DNA from: Nanosynbacter sp900555675
GTDB taxonomy: Bacteria; Patescibacteriota; Saccharimonadia; Saccharimonadales; Saccharimonadaceae
Reading direction: 5' to 3'
Length of the DNA: 64,000 bases
Assembly (NCBI RefSeq): GCF_022828245.2
Contig: NZ_CP157587.1
Coordinates: 434,001-498,000 of the forward strand
Shown here: positions 24,462-33,600 of the stretch, in pieces
Numbering within the stretch: position 1 is the stretch's first letter
Layout of the letters: each line of letters opens with the position of its first letter
Notes under the pieces: model-generated
The model's input: the letters and a program-made list of their open reading frames with translations, nothing else
What the model was told of the DNA's origin: nothing
Databases searched by the model: none
Program-made: the position numbers and the translations under genes

Positions 24462-24983
24462 TTACGCGTCTTTATGGCGAGCTGCAACTTCAGCAGCCTT
24501 AGCGTCAAGTTCAGCCTGAGCGGCATCTTTTTCAGCTTGTTTTGCAGCAGCAGCCTGAGCAGCCTCTTCCTTCAAGCGTTCAGCTTCCGCTTCTGCCTTA
24601 ACGTCATGAATATCATTAACAGCAACGCGATCGAAATTCTTAGCCGTCAATCGAGCTGACTTACCGCTACGCCGGCGAAGGAAGCTTAAGAACTTGCGAC
24701 GAACCTTAGCACGACGAACAATCTCAATCTTCTCAATCAGTGGACTGTGCATCAAAAATGATTTTTCAACGCCAACGCCTGAAGCAATCTTTCGAACCGT
24801 AATGCGTGATGTGTGTGATTTTTTATTATCGGTGCGGATAACAACACCCTCGAACATCTGAATACGCTCTTTGTTGCCTTCCTTAATTTTCTGGTAAACG
24901 CGAACTGTGTCACCACTGCGAGCATCGACAACTGCTTGCTTTTTTTGTGCTTGGTTGATTTTGTTGATTAACTCAAAACTCAT
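24462..24983 (-). CDS. rplS: 50S ribosomal protein L19 with alanine-rich extension
   Basis: Residues 1 to about 115 are a normal L19 (GDTVRVYQKIKEGNKERIQMFEG, HSPLIEKIEIVRRAKVRR), which sits at the subunit interface. A C-terminal extension of about 55 residues is rich in Ala, Glu and Lys and looks like a single charged helix. It is monocistronic, with a structured leader and its own terminator. A ribosome site is not strong (a GGAAGATAGG stretch precedes the ATG). Confidence 0.96.
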   Translation of the reverse strand: MSFELINKINQAQKKQAVVDARSGDTVRVYQKIKEGNKERIQMFEGVVIRTDNKKSHTSRITVRKIASGVGVEKSFLMHSPLIEKIEIVRRAKVRRKFLSFLRRRSGKSARLTAKNFDRVAVNDIHDVKAEAEAERLKEEAAQAAAAKQAEKDAAQAELDAKAAEVAARHKDA

Positions 24984-25080
24984 AATTTTTTCCTATCTTC
25001 CGAACTCGCTCCGACTGGCCACGCAGTTGTACCTCTGCGGCTCCACGTCAAACAAGGCTCGAATATTTAACTCTCGTACA
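24984..25080 (-). promoter_or_regulatory. rplS leader, possible autoregulatory structure
   Basis: The roughly 90-base leader contains a hairpin with GCC-GCAG on one side and CTGC-(GT bulge)-GGC on the other, with loop AGGTACAA (plus coordinates about 25016-25043). Ribosomal protein leaders often bind their product; here this is only suggested by position and structure. Confidence 0.35.
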
Positions 25081-25135
25081 ATTACATAAGATAATAACAC
25101 AAATCTAAAGAAATATCAATTAAATAAAATTGGAG

Positions 25136-25141
25136 TATAAT
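25136..25141 (+). promoter_or_regulatory. -10 box of the malic enzyme gene (leaderless)
   Basis: TATAAT ends six bases before ATG 25148. An in-frame TTG at 25130 would place the start upstream of the -10 box, so it is rejected. Confidence 0.65.
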
Positions 25142-25147
25142 ATAGTT

Positions 25148-26281
25148 ATGGATTACAATAAATTAGCACTCGAACTACACGAAAAATACAAAGGTAAAAT
25201 TACGACTAGCCTCAGAGATAAAGAGGAGCTTAATCGCGACAAGCTTAGCGCTTATTACAGCCCTGGCGTCGGCGCAGTCAGCCAAGCAATTGCCGAAAAT
25301 CCAGCCGATTTGCCAAAATACACTTGGACAAACAATTTAGTCGCCGTAATCTCAGACGGCTCAGCAATTTTGGGCTTAGGTAATTTGGGACCAAAAGCCG
25401 CCATGCCAGTTATGGAAGGAAAAGCTTTGCTATTTAAGCATTTCGCCGATGTCGACGCCGTGCCAATTGTGCTAGACGTTCACGAGCCAGAAGAAATTAT
25501 TGCCACAGTTAAAGCCATCGCGCCAAGCTTCGGCGCCATCAACCTCGAAGACATTGCCGCACCAAAATGCTTTGAAATTGAAGAACGATTGAAGGCAGAA
25601 TTAGATATTCCAGTCTTCCACGACGATCAACACGGCACGGCTGTCGTTGTGTTGGCGGGCTTAATTAACGCCGCAAAATTAACAGGACGAAACCTGGCGG
25701 ATTGCAAATTCGTGGTCATCGGCGCAGGCGCAGCTGGCACAGCAATCATCAAATTGTTAAATCTTTACGGAGCAAAAAACATCGTAGCGGTGGATAGTCG
25801 AGGAATTGTCGGAAAATCACGCACAGATTTGAACGCTGAAAAAACCGCGCTATTGGAATACGTCGATGCATCACAATCTGGCTCAATTGAAGACGCCATC
25901 ACCGACGCGGACGTATTCATCGGCGTATCACGCGCAGGACTTCTCACTCCAGAATTAGTCAAAAAAATGGCGAAAGATCCAATCGTATTCGCACTAGCAA
26001 ATCCTGTTCCAGAGATTATGCCAGATGTCGCCAAAGAAGCCGGTGTCGCAATCATCGGCACGGGTCGTAGCGATTTTCCAAACCAAGTCAACAACTCCCT
26101 GGCATTCCCTGGAATTTTCCGCGGCGCATTAGATCACGGAGTTAAGAAAATCACCGACCAGCACAAATTGGCGGCCGCTGAAGCGCTAGCTAACTTGGTT
26201 GAAAATCCAACCGTCGATAAAGTCGTCCCAACTGCATTTGATGAGGGTGTTGTTGAAGCCGTTGCGAATGTCATTAGATAA
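25148..26281 (+). CDS. NAD(P)-dependent malic enzyme
   Basis: This 377-residue enzyme oxidatively decarboxylates malate to pyruvate. It belongs to the short bacterial type. The catalytic region YYSPGVGAVSQAI, the metal site FHDDQHGTAVVVLAG with its Asp pair, and the Rossmann motif VVIGAGAAGTAI are present, as is the SRAGLLTPELVK/ALANPVPEIMPD region. There are no TCA-cycle genes nearby, so it probably feeds pyruvate or NAD(P)H from imported malate. It is monocistronic. Confidence 0.93.
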   Translation: MDYNKLALELHEKYKGKITTSLRDKEELNRDKLSAYYSPGVGAVSQAIAENPADLPKYTWTNNLVAVISDGSAILGLGNLGPKAAMPVMEGKALLFKHFADVDAVPIVLDVHEPEEIIATVKAIAPSFGAINLEDIAAPKCFEIEERLKAELDIPVFHDDQHGTAVVVLAGLINAAKLTGRNLADCKFVVIGAGAAGTAIIKLLNLYGAKNIVAVDSRGIVGKSRTDLNAEKTALLEYVDASQSGSIEDAITDADVFIGVSRAGLLTPELVKKMAKDPIVFALANPVPEIMPDVAKEAGVAIIGTGRSDFPNQVNNSLAFPGIFRGALDHGVKKITDQHKLAAAEALANLVENPTVDKVVPTAFDEGVVEAVANVIR

Positions 26282-26283
26282 GC

Positions 26284-27855
26284 CTAAACACCAGCACCGT
26301 ATTTAGCTGCATCACGAGAGTCGCCATCTATAAACAGAGCTACTAACGACTCCTGGTTTTGCTTGTCACAAGCTCCTAAAAATAGCACTATTTCAGTCAC
26401 CCCAACTTCCTGAAGAGATTTTTTAGCCTCACTTTCATTGGGCATATCTTCAATGCTGACTTTTGACATATAGACCCTCTTGGCGTTATGTGTTTGATCT
26501 TTCCAGGCGTAAATTATAAACGGATAAAGCTCTTTTAATCTGTTATTTAAGCCAATTGGCAAACCGACAGACTTATCTTCTGAAGTTGCTACACATTTAG
26601 CAGTCATAGTTAATTTGTCCTTAATAATAGGTAGAATGTCCCGCTTTTTCTCGTCGTTTTCGTATCCAGTCATTTTATGCTCGACCTTTTTAGCCTCTTC
26701 AGTGCGCGCGTCAACTACTGCGACCACAGTACCGTCACCACCACGCTCAATATGCAGTACGTTCACAATAGAATTTTCTTTAAGCCACGGAAACGTCTCG
26801 CCGTCAAGCGCCACAGTATCTCCCGCCTTCAATCCAATTTTCACCGGCTGAGAATCGCCATTTTCGATTGTTGGCTTCGGTTTATTTGACCTTTTCTTCT
26901 TAGTGGCTTTTCTCAAAGATTTACTCGCAATTTCAGGCGCCACTTTGTAAGTTGTGAATTTTTCAGAAAGAACCTTTAGCTCGCCTTCTAGAATTGACTT
27001 CATTTTTTCTTCCACCACAGATTTGGCAAAAGTCTGTACATTCGGACGATTTTCCTCAAATACAATTTCCGTATATTCACGAGCCAACAACTCCTCGTCC
27101 AGATCTCTCATCCCGTCTGCATAGTCGAGTATGGTTTTCGCCAACTCCAGGTCTCTTTCATAATTAAAGAAGGCTTCAATGCGCTCCATACGCGCACCAC
27201 TTTCATTCCCAGACATCGCCTCAAGCTCATCAGCTTTAAGTATTGAAAAATTTGCCAATAGATCAACCAAGTGATGTGTCTTTTTGCAGACTGGATCGTA
27301 TTCAGGTCGGCTTAATCCAAATTCTACAGACGAAGAAGTGCTGCCTTTTTTATAAATCCTATCAATCACAAACCGCTTAGTTTCTAATGTGAGTTGCATA
27401 TATCCAGAGTCGGCATCATCTGGGCTGAGATTGTTATTCCTCTGAAATTTCTTTACTGTAGGAATTTTATATCCTTCAAGATTGCAGTATTTCGGAACAT
27501 TAACTTCCGCTATTTTAGCGGGAAAAATTTTATCTAACGACGATATAAAAGCATCGAGCGAGGTTTTATATTCCTTATTAAATTCCTCTCTTAACCGAGA
27601 GCTCACTTCGTCAAAATCATAGCACACCTCCAAATACTCAGGAGACTGGCCGTACACATCCCTAGCCTGCTTAAGCATATCAATTACAGGCTTATATTTC
27701 TCAACCAAGTCCTTAAACATAGATGAGTCTTTAGGAACGTCTTCATATATACATTCAAGGAAATTGATAACAGTACCAAAAATTTCACAGACAGAGTCTT
27801 TCTCAGACTCTGAAAGTTCACCATCGTAATAAGAGTGCTCCGGAATTTCGCTCAT
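26284..27855 (-). CDS. Large hypothetical protein (523 aa)
   Basis: Not recognised. It is soluble with no signal. Residues 1 to about 310 look helical and charged. A Lys-rich linker (KATKKKRSNKPKPT) near 315-330 leads to a compact beta-rich part (KIGLKAGDTVALDGETFPWLKENSIVNVLHIERG) that looks like a small SH3- or KOW-like barrel, and a final alpha/beta part. A TAAAAT box lies eight bases before the ATG and there is no ribosome site. It is convergent with the malic enzyme gene. Confidence 0.7.
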   Translation of the reverse strand: MSEIPEHSYYDGELSESEKDSVCEIFGTVINFLECIYEDVPKDSSMFKDLVEKYKPVIDMLKQARDVYGQSPEYLEVCYDFDEVSSRLREEFNKEYKTSLDAFISSLDKIFPAKIAEVNVPKYCNLEGYKIPTVKKFQRNNNLSPDDADSGYMQLTLETKRFVIDRIYKKGSTSSSVEFGLSRPEYDPVCKKTHHLVDLLANFSILKADELEAMSGNESGARMERIEAFFNYERDLELAKTILDYADGMRDLDEELLAREYTEIVFEENRPNVQTFAKSVVEEKMKSILEGELKVLSEKFTTYKVAPEIASKSLRKATKKKRSNKPKPTIENGDSQPVKIGLKAGDTVALDGETFPWLKENSIVNVLHIERGGDGTVVAVVDARTEEAKKVEHKMTGYENDEKKRDILPIIKDKLTMTAKCVATSEDKSVGLPIGLNNRLKELYPFIIYAWKDQTHNAKRVYMSKVSIEDMPNESEAKKSLQEVGVTEIVLFLGACDKQNQESLVALFIDGDSRDAAKYGAGV

Positions 27856-27892
27856 AAACTAATATTTTATCAGTTTATGGCTATAAAGTCAA

Positions 27893-29515
27893 TTATATTA
27901 CCCTGTTAACTTCTTCTAATGTTGTTTCGCCACGAAGAGCCGCCAGCACGCCAGCCTGAAGTAGCGTCACCATACCGTCTTCTTTTGCAGCCTTTTCAAT
28001 CGCTTCCGTGTGAACATCCTCAACGTCACCGCGCAAGAATTTCTGAATATTCTCGCTCACAACCAACTGCTCCATTACCGGAATTCGCCCCTTGTAACCG
28101 AACGGCACGTCGTCTGTCGGCACCGCACGCCAAAGCTTAAACGTATCCAAATCTGGGCAATCAACATTCTCTGGCAGATCCTTCAAGACTTCTTTCACCC
28201 ACTTGCGAGTCGCCTCATCTGGCTCATATTCTTCCTTGCTATCATCCCACAATCTCCTCACCAGTCGCTGAGCAATCACCAGCCGAACCGCCGAGCTAAA
28301 AATCGGGTTTTGCCCAATCATATCGATCATGCGACTAAACGCCGCCGCAGTCGAATTGGCGTGAAAGCTAGACAACACCAAATGTCCCGTAATTGACGCC
28401 TGAATCGCAGTCTTCGCAGTTTCATTGTCGCGAATCTCACCAACCATCACCACGTCTGGATCAAGACGCAAAACACTACGCAAACCATCAGCAAACCTCT
28501 GTCCATTTGTCGTATCAATTGGAATCTGAGCAATCCCAGGAATCGTATTTTCTACAGGATCTTCCAGCGTGATAATCTTTCGATCTGGCGTATTAAGAGC
28601 ATTAAGAATGCTATATAACGTCGTAGACTTTCCCGAACCAGTAGGACCAACCATCAACAACATCCCTCGCGGATGAGAAATAACTTCATCAATTTGCTCA
28701 CGCTCTTTCTTTGAAATGCTCAATAGATCCAAGTTCAACATCGACTCATCGAAATTGAACAATCGAAGCACCAGATCCAAACCATACACCGTCATCACGG
28801 CTTCCACGCGCAAATTCAGCACATGCGATGCGCCGTCTCTATGAATTTCCTGTTGCATATGCCCAGATTGAGGCTCTCTGGAAGCGGTAGAGATATTTGC
28901 GCGCGACGCCAAAGTCGCCATAATCACTCGATATCTATCTCTGCTAAGTTCCGCCACCGTATGTAGAGCTCCGTCAACACGCATACGAATTCGAATCGAT
29001 TCGCGCTGATTTTCGATGTGAATATCCGACGCACCCAACAAATCCGCTTGGTCAATCAAATAATTAAACACGTCATTTGTGCCCACGGAAGCCAAAGTCT
29101 GAGTAACCTGTGCTAGAGTATCGCTATCACCCTCCTTGGCAATTTCAATATTGTCGTAAATCACTTTTTTCGGCGGATCAAACCTGAGCATAATTGACCG
29201 AAACGCTGAACCAGAAATTAAGAAAAAGAAGATTCGCTTGCCGTTTTCAACATACTGATCTCGCATCCGCTTCATCAACGACTCAGAAGTTTGCGACGTA
29301 ACGCCAAATCGATAAGATTGGTCTTCCTCGTTAAAGGCTAACGGGACCAGCCGACCCTTATACATTTCTTCTATCGTCAAAACACCCTTAAGCAAAGGTA
29401 AAGTTTCTTCAAATTCCCGCCCGTCAAGATATTGAAGTCCTAAAATTGACGCTCGACGACGAGTAGCTTCCTCATCTTGCTCACGGCGTCGCGCCTGAAT
29501 TTTATCTTCGTCCAT
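27893..29515 (-). CDS. GspE/PilB-type secretion or type IV pilus ATPase
   Basis: This 540-residue hexameric ATPase powers pilus or pseudopilus assembly. It has an N-terminal GspE-like domain, Walker A GPTGSGKST, the Asp box (LDPDVVMVGEIRDNETA, Walker B) and the His box (TGHLVLSSFHANSTAAA). The zinc-binding tetracysteine of many PilB/GspE proteins is not seen. No other pilus genes are in the window. In Saccharibacteria type IV pili serve attachment and DNA uptake, which is consistent with radA here. Confidence 0.92.
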   Translation of the reverse strand: MDEDKIQARRREQDEEATRRRASILGLQYLDGREFEETLPLLKGVLTIEEMYKGRLVPLAFNEEDQSYRFGVTSQTSESLMKRMRDQYVENGKRIFFFLISGSAFRSIMLRFDPPKKVIYDNIEIAKEGDSDTLAQVTQTLASVGTNDVFNYLIDQADLLGASDIHIENQRESIRIRMRVDGALHTVAELSRDRYRVIMATLASRANISTASREPQSGHMQQEIHRDGASHVLNLRVEAVMTVYGLDLVLRLFNFDESMLNLDLLSISKKEREQIDEVISHPRGMLLMVGPTGSGKSTTLYSILNALNTPDRKIITLEDPVENTIPGIAQIPIDTTNGQRFADGLRSVLRLDPDVVMVGEIRDNETAKTAIQASITGHLVLSSFHANSTAAAFSRMIDMIGQNPIFSSAVRLVIAQRLVRRLWDDSKEEYEPDEATRKWVKEVLKDLPENVDCPDLDTFKLWRAVPTDDVPFGYKGRIPVMEQLVVSENIQKFLRGDVEDVHTEAIEKAAKEDGMVTLLQAGVLAALRGETTLEEVNRVI

Positions 29516-29521
29516 ATGAAA

Positions 29522-29527
29522 ATTATA
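29522..29527 (-). promoter_or_regulatory. -10 box of the GspE/PilB gene (leaderless)
   Basis: TATAAT on the minus strand ends six bases before ATG 29515. It lies 28 bases from the opposite -10 of the TrmH-family gene. Confidence 0.6.
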
Positions 29528-29554
29528 CCAAAAAGCTTACGGTTTGACGAGTGA

Positions 29555-29560
29555 TATAAT
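29555..29560 (+). promoter_or_regulatory. -10 box of the TrmH-family gene (leaderless)
   Basis: TATAAT ends six bases before ATG 29567, without a Shine-Dalgarno. Confidence 0.6.
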
Positions 29561-29566
29561 AGTGAT

Positions 29567-30127
29567 ATGAATCCAGAAATTACTCTGTTAGTCCACAATA
29601 TTCGCTCAACGCATAATGTTGGGGCAATTTTCCGCACGGCCGAAGGATTTGGCGTAAAAAAGATTATTCTTAGTGGCTACACGCCGTATCCAGAATTGAG
29701 TTTATGTAGCAAGGCGCCTGCTTGTGCGCTTGTCGATGGAGAAATTCGATCTGAAGATCCTCGCCTGCCGCATATTCGCGAAAAAATCACCAGCCAAATT
29801 CATAAAACAGCCTTAGGCGCGGAGAGTTTGGTGCCATTTGAGTTTTATGAAGATATCAACGATTGGATTAAAGAAAATCAGCGAACAGAAAACTTGCCAA
29901 TTATCGCGCTGGAGCAATCGAAAGATAGTGTGATGTTGCCAGAATTTCAGCCGCCTGAAAAATTTGCGCTGCTACTCGGAGAAGAAGTCCACGGAATCAC
30001 GCCGGAGCTTTTGGATAACTGCGATTTCACCGTAGAAATCCCGATGTTCGGTCAAAAAGAATCATTCAACGTGTCGGTCGCAACAGGAATTGCGCTATTT
30101 GGACTGATTTTCCCGAGAACGAAATAA
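29567..30127 (+). CDS. SpoU/TrmH-family RNA 2'-O-methyltransferase
   Basis: This 186-residue SPOUT methyltransferase modifies the ribose of tRNA or rRNA. The three SpoU motifs are clear: VHNIRSTHNVGAIFRTAEG (motif 1), LLLGEEVHGITPELLDNCD (motif 2) and VEIPMFGQKESFNVSVATGIALF (motif 3), which form the knotted AdoMet site. The short length fits single-domain TrmL/TrmH-like enzymes. The target nucleotide cannot be told. Confidence 0.92.
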   Translation: MNPEITLLVHNIRSTHNVGAIFRTAEGFGVKKIILSGYTPYPELSLCSKAPACALVDGEIRSEDPRLPHIREKITSQIHKTALGAESLVPFEFYEDINDWIKENQRTENLPIIALEQSKDSVMLPEFQPPEKFALLLGEEVHGITPELLDNCDFTVEIPMFGQKESFNVSVATGIALFGLIFPRTK

Positions 30128-30165
30128 TCTCAACAACACATAAATAAATTCCTCAAGTCTGCTTA

Positions 30166-30194
30166 TTGACTTTATTAACTATATGTGTTATATT
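30166..30194 (+). promoter_or_regulatory. Unit B promoter (extended -10)
   Basis: TTGACT (30166-30171), 17-base spacer, TGT-TATATT (-10 at 30189-30194). AGCTTTC follows at 30201. Confidence 0.7.
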
Positions 30195-30202
30195 TGTATG
30201 AG

Positions 30203-30228
30203 CTTTCTTTGAAATCCCTCAGAGAAAG
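30203..30228 (+). promoter_or_regulatory. 5' hairpin of unit B leader
   Basis: CTTTCTTTGA (30203-30212), loop AATCCC, TCAGAGAAAG (30219-30228): ten pairs, one of them G-U, at the predicted 5' end. The ribosome site AGAAGGAGAAG lies downstream, outside the hairpin. Confidence 0.65.
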
Positions 30229-30258
30229 TAGTCCCTACAGAAAAGAGAAGGAGAAGAG

Positions 30259-30552
30259 ATGTCATTTGACAACATCTTCTTAGTAGCAATACTGGCAACC
30301 ATGTACATCGCGTGGTACGCCTATGCATCACCTTCGGGCGTTAGTCTAAAGGCACATACGCTAGCCATCGCCTCAGCGGCATGGCTGTTACTTTTCTTCG
30401 CCTACTACATGGTGAAGGAATCGCCTCATCGCCCAACACACCACACGGCAGTGATATACATATATTGCTGTGTGATGGCTCTCACATACACAATCCTTTA
30501 TCACAAGGGCTGTATTGAAGAGCACAAAAAACTGCGGGACAAGTCCCGCTGA
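30259..30552 (+). CDS. Unit B small membrane protein (97 aa)
   Basis: Not recognised. It has three likely membrane segments (about 7-25, 35-51 and 65-80) and a short basic tail ending KKLRDKSR. The start ATG is preceded by GAAGGAGAAG at good distance. Strong pairing occurs inside the frame: CACACGGCA (30442-30450) with TGCTGTGTG (30466-30474), and GCGGGA/TCCCGC over the last codons (30534-30549). It sits between the TrmH-family gene and convergent dnaE. The protein may act in the envelope; no function is proposed. Confidence 0.7.
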   Translation: MSFDNIFLVAILATMYIAWYAYASPSGVSLKAHTLAIASAAWLLLFFAYYMVKESPHRPTHHTAVIYIYCCVMALTYTILYHKGCIEEHKKLRDKSR

Positions 30553-30615
30553 CAGATAGTTAGCCCGCCAGAGCAACCGGCTCCGGCCGAGGCCTCTGTC
30601 AGCGGGCTAACTATC
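30534..30615 (+). other. Unit B 3' structure with competing stems
   Basis: A perfect 14-bp stem pairs 30555-30568 with 30602-30615 and encloses CAGAG/CTCTG and a C(UCCG)G tetraloop hairpin. A competing 12-bp stem pairs CCCGCTGACAGA (30545-30556) with TCTGTCAGCGGG (30595-30606). A third, GCGGGA/TCCCGC (30534-30549), competes with that one. There is no T run, so it is not a standard terminator. It overlaps the dnaE stop codon. Confidence 0.65.
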
Positions 30616-33600
30616 ACTTTATAACTACACACTCTTCACCCAGAGTGTTTTTTAATTGGCTTAATAAATTGTCATTAGCATCCACCTTAAACGGCAGACG
30701 CATGGCTGATTTTTCTTTCTCGCCCAGCACCAAAACCACGTCAGTCGTGCCGGCATTCTCACCACAAACAGACTTCATTTTCACTAACCGCGAATGGTCA
30801 TTCGGATCTTTAATATACACAAATAACTTTGAAGCGGGAATTTCTGGCGCAACATTAACAGGCGTCGAATGAGCTTTTGACTGCGGTTTGGTGGCGTCAT
30901 TCTTTACGGCAGACTTCGGAGAAACTCCATTTTTCTGATTACGATAAGCTTCACGGCGCTCTTTTTTTACGGCAGCGCTAATTTTTGGCGCATCCATTTT
31001 ACGGCCAGTCGACTCATAGCCATTGATATCGTTATCCGTAATCGCAATAATATCATCGGCAATTAGTTTACTTTCATTGCCCAAATTTCCGTCACGATCT
31101 CGCGCTGAATTTTTACCAGAAACTCGAATCACCGCGTCCTGAACCAGCTTAGCGCCAACTTTCTCATACAGATTTGGAAAAACAATTATCTCACCCTCGC
31201 CGAACTTATCCTCAATTCCCACAAACGCCATTTTTGAACCGCTTTTTGTGACAATTGTACGAACCGTGCTAATAATTCCCCCGACCGTCATCATTCGACT
31301 GTCGTATTCAGGAACTAGTTGCGTCAATGGTTGAGTTTGCTCGCTCAAATACGTTTCATACCTATCAAGCGGATGCGCCGAGATATACAACCCCAACAAT
31401 TCTCGCTCCCACATCAAGCGCTCTTTGTCGTCGTGTTTCACGGGAGCCTTCTGGAGATGAAGAGTCGATTGGACACTCGCTGCGTCATCGCCGCCCAGCA
31501 TTCCAAACAAATTGGTCTGCCCGCTGGCGGCTTCTTTTTGGAGCTTGGACGCAAATGACGTAATAGAATCCAGGTTGAACAGCAAATCAGATCGATCGCC
31601 CATATCATCAAATGCACCAGACTTAATAAGCGACTCCCAGGCTTTTCTATTGAACTTGCTGGTTGAAACACGCTTGGCAAAATCTTCCACCGACAAGAAC
31701 ACACCCTCCTCGCGCGCTCGCAGAACTTCCTCGACCGCACCAACACCAACGCCCTTCACCGCCGACATTCCGAAGCGAATTTTATTCTCATTCGGCACCA
31801 CTGCAAACTCAACGAATGACTCGTTTACATCAGGGCTCAACACGCTAATTCCCATGTGCTTACATTCGGTGATTTCAATTGCCAGACGATCAGTGTCATC
31901 ATGGTCGCTAGTCATAAGCGCCGCCATAAATGCGTCAGGATAATGCGCTTTCAAATAAGCCGTCCAATAAGCAATCAAACCATAACAAGCGGCGTGCGAC
32001 TTATTGAAACAATAGTTAGCGAATTCTTCCAACTGAGTCCAGAAAGTTTCCGCAATTTCCTTAGTTGCACCACCAACTTTAACCGCACCCTCGACAAATT
32101 CAGGCTTGACCTTTTTCATCAAGTCAATTTTTTTCTTACCAACAGCCTTTCGCAATGTGTCGGCCTGACCGCCAGTAAATCCACACCATTCCTTAGAAAT
32201 CTGCATAAACTGTTCCTGATAGACCAAAATTCCGTAAGTATTTTTCAGCGAGTTTTTCATTCCGGAATGCAAATAAGTTATTTCTTCCTCGCCGTGTTTA
32301 CGCCTAATAAAGCTGTCAATAAACTGCATTGGGCCCGGACGATAAAGGGCCACCATAGCAATAATATCTTCGAATGTAGTCGGCTTCAGTCCGCGCAAAT
32401 ACCGTTTCATTCCCGCCGATTCCAACTGGAACACGCCAGTCGTGTCGCCGCGCTGAAACAGCTCATAGGTCTTTTTGTCATCAAGAGGCAGCTCCGAAAG
32501 ATTAATTTCTTTCTTGTAAGCTTTTCGGATAATCCTCATGGCGTTATTAATAATCGTAAGGTTCGAAAGCCCCAAGAAGTCCATCTTCAATAGACCCAAC
32601 TCTTCAACTTCACCCATCGGGAATTGAGTTGCCACCACACCCTTTTGCGCCATTTCAAGCGGAATATAGTTAGCCAATGTATCTGGCGCAATCACCACGC
32701 CACAAGCATGAACGCCGTGGCTACGGATCGTTCCTTCCAGCTGAATTGCATAATCCAAAACTTCCTTTGCAGTCGGATTATTTTCATACTCATTCCGAAG
32801 ATCAGCATCCTCTTTAATACTCACAGATAGCGGAATATGACGCCCCTGGTTTGGCGGCGGGACTAACTTCGCCAAGCGGTCGCTCTCAGCGTACGGAACT
32901 TCCAAAACCCTGGCAACGTCACGCACTGCCATACGACCAAACATCTTGCCGAACGTTGCAATATTACTGACATGATCCTCGCCATATTTTTTCGCACAAT
33001 ATTCAATCACTTCGTCGCGGCGCGTATCCTGAATATCAACGTCGATGTCGGGCATAGAAATACGATCAGGATTCAGGAATCTCTCAAACAGTAGTCCATA
33101 TTTCAGCGGATCAAGATCTGTAATGTTCAATGCGTACGCAACAATCGAACCAGCCGCACTACCGCGCCCTGGACCAAAAACAATTCCCTGCGACTTTCCC
33201 CAGTTGATAAAATCCTGGACGATCAAGAAATAACCTTCATAGCCCATATTACCCATCACGCCAAGCTCCATCTCAGCGCGCTCACGAACCTCATCAGACA
33301 GCTTCGGAATAATCTCGTCAGGGTCTAATTTTTCAGCCTCCTCCTTCGAAGCTCCATTATAACGTTGTAGCAAACCTTGATATGTCAATCTAAGCAGATA
33401 CGAATGTTCATTCTCGCCGTCTGGTAATGGATATTTTGGAATAAGAATTCGCCCAAGCTCAATCTCAACGTCGCATCGATCAGCTATTTTTTTCGTGTTG
33501 CGAATAACTTCAGGAAATTCCTCGCCCCAGTGATCAATAATATCGCGCGGATCTGTCAAGTGTAGCTCAAAATCCTTCAAGCTCATTCTCTTTTCATCAC

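Noticed and set aside
30555..30615. Twister, pistol or HDV-type ribozyme at the end of unit B
   Set aside because: I could not fit the conserved residues of any of these classes; only stems are supported.
31856..32593. 245-codon open frame on the plus strand inside dnaE
   Set aside because: Antisense to conserved polymerase motifs and of unlikely composition.
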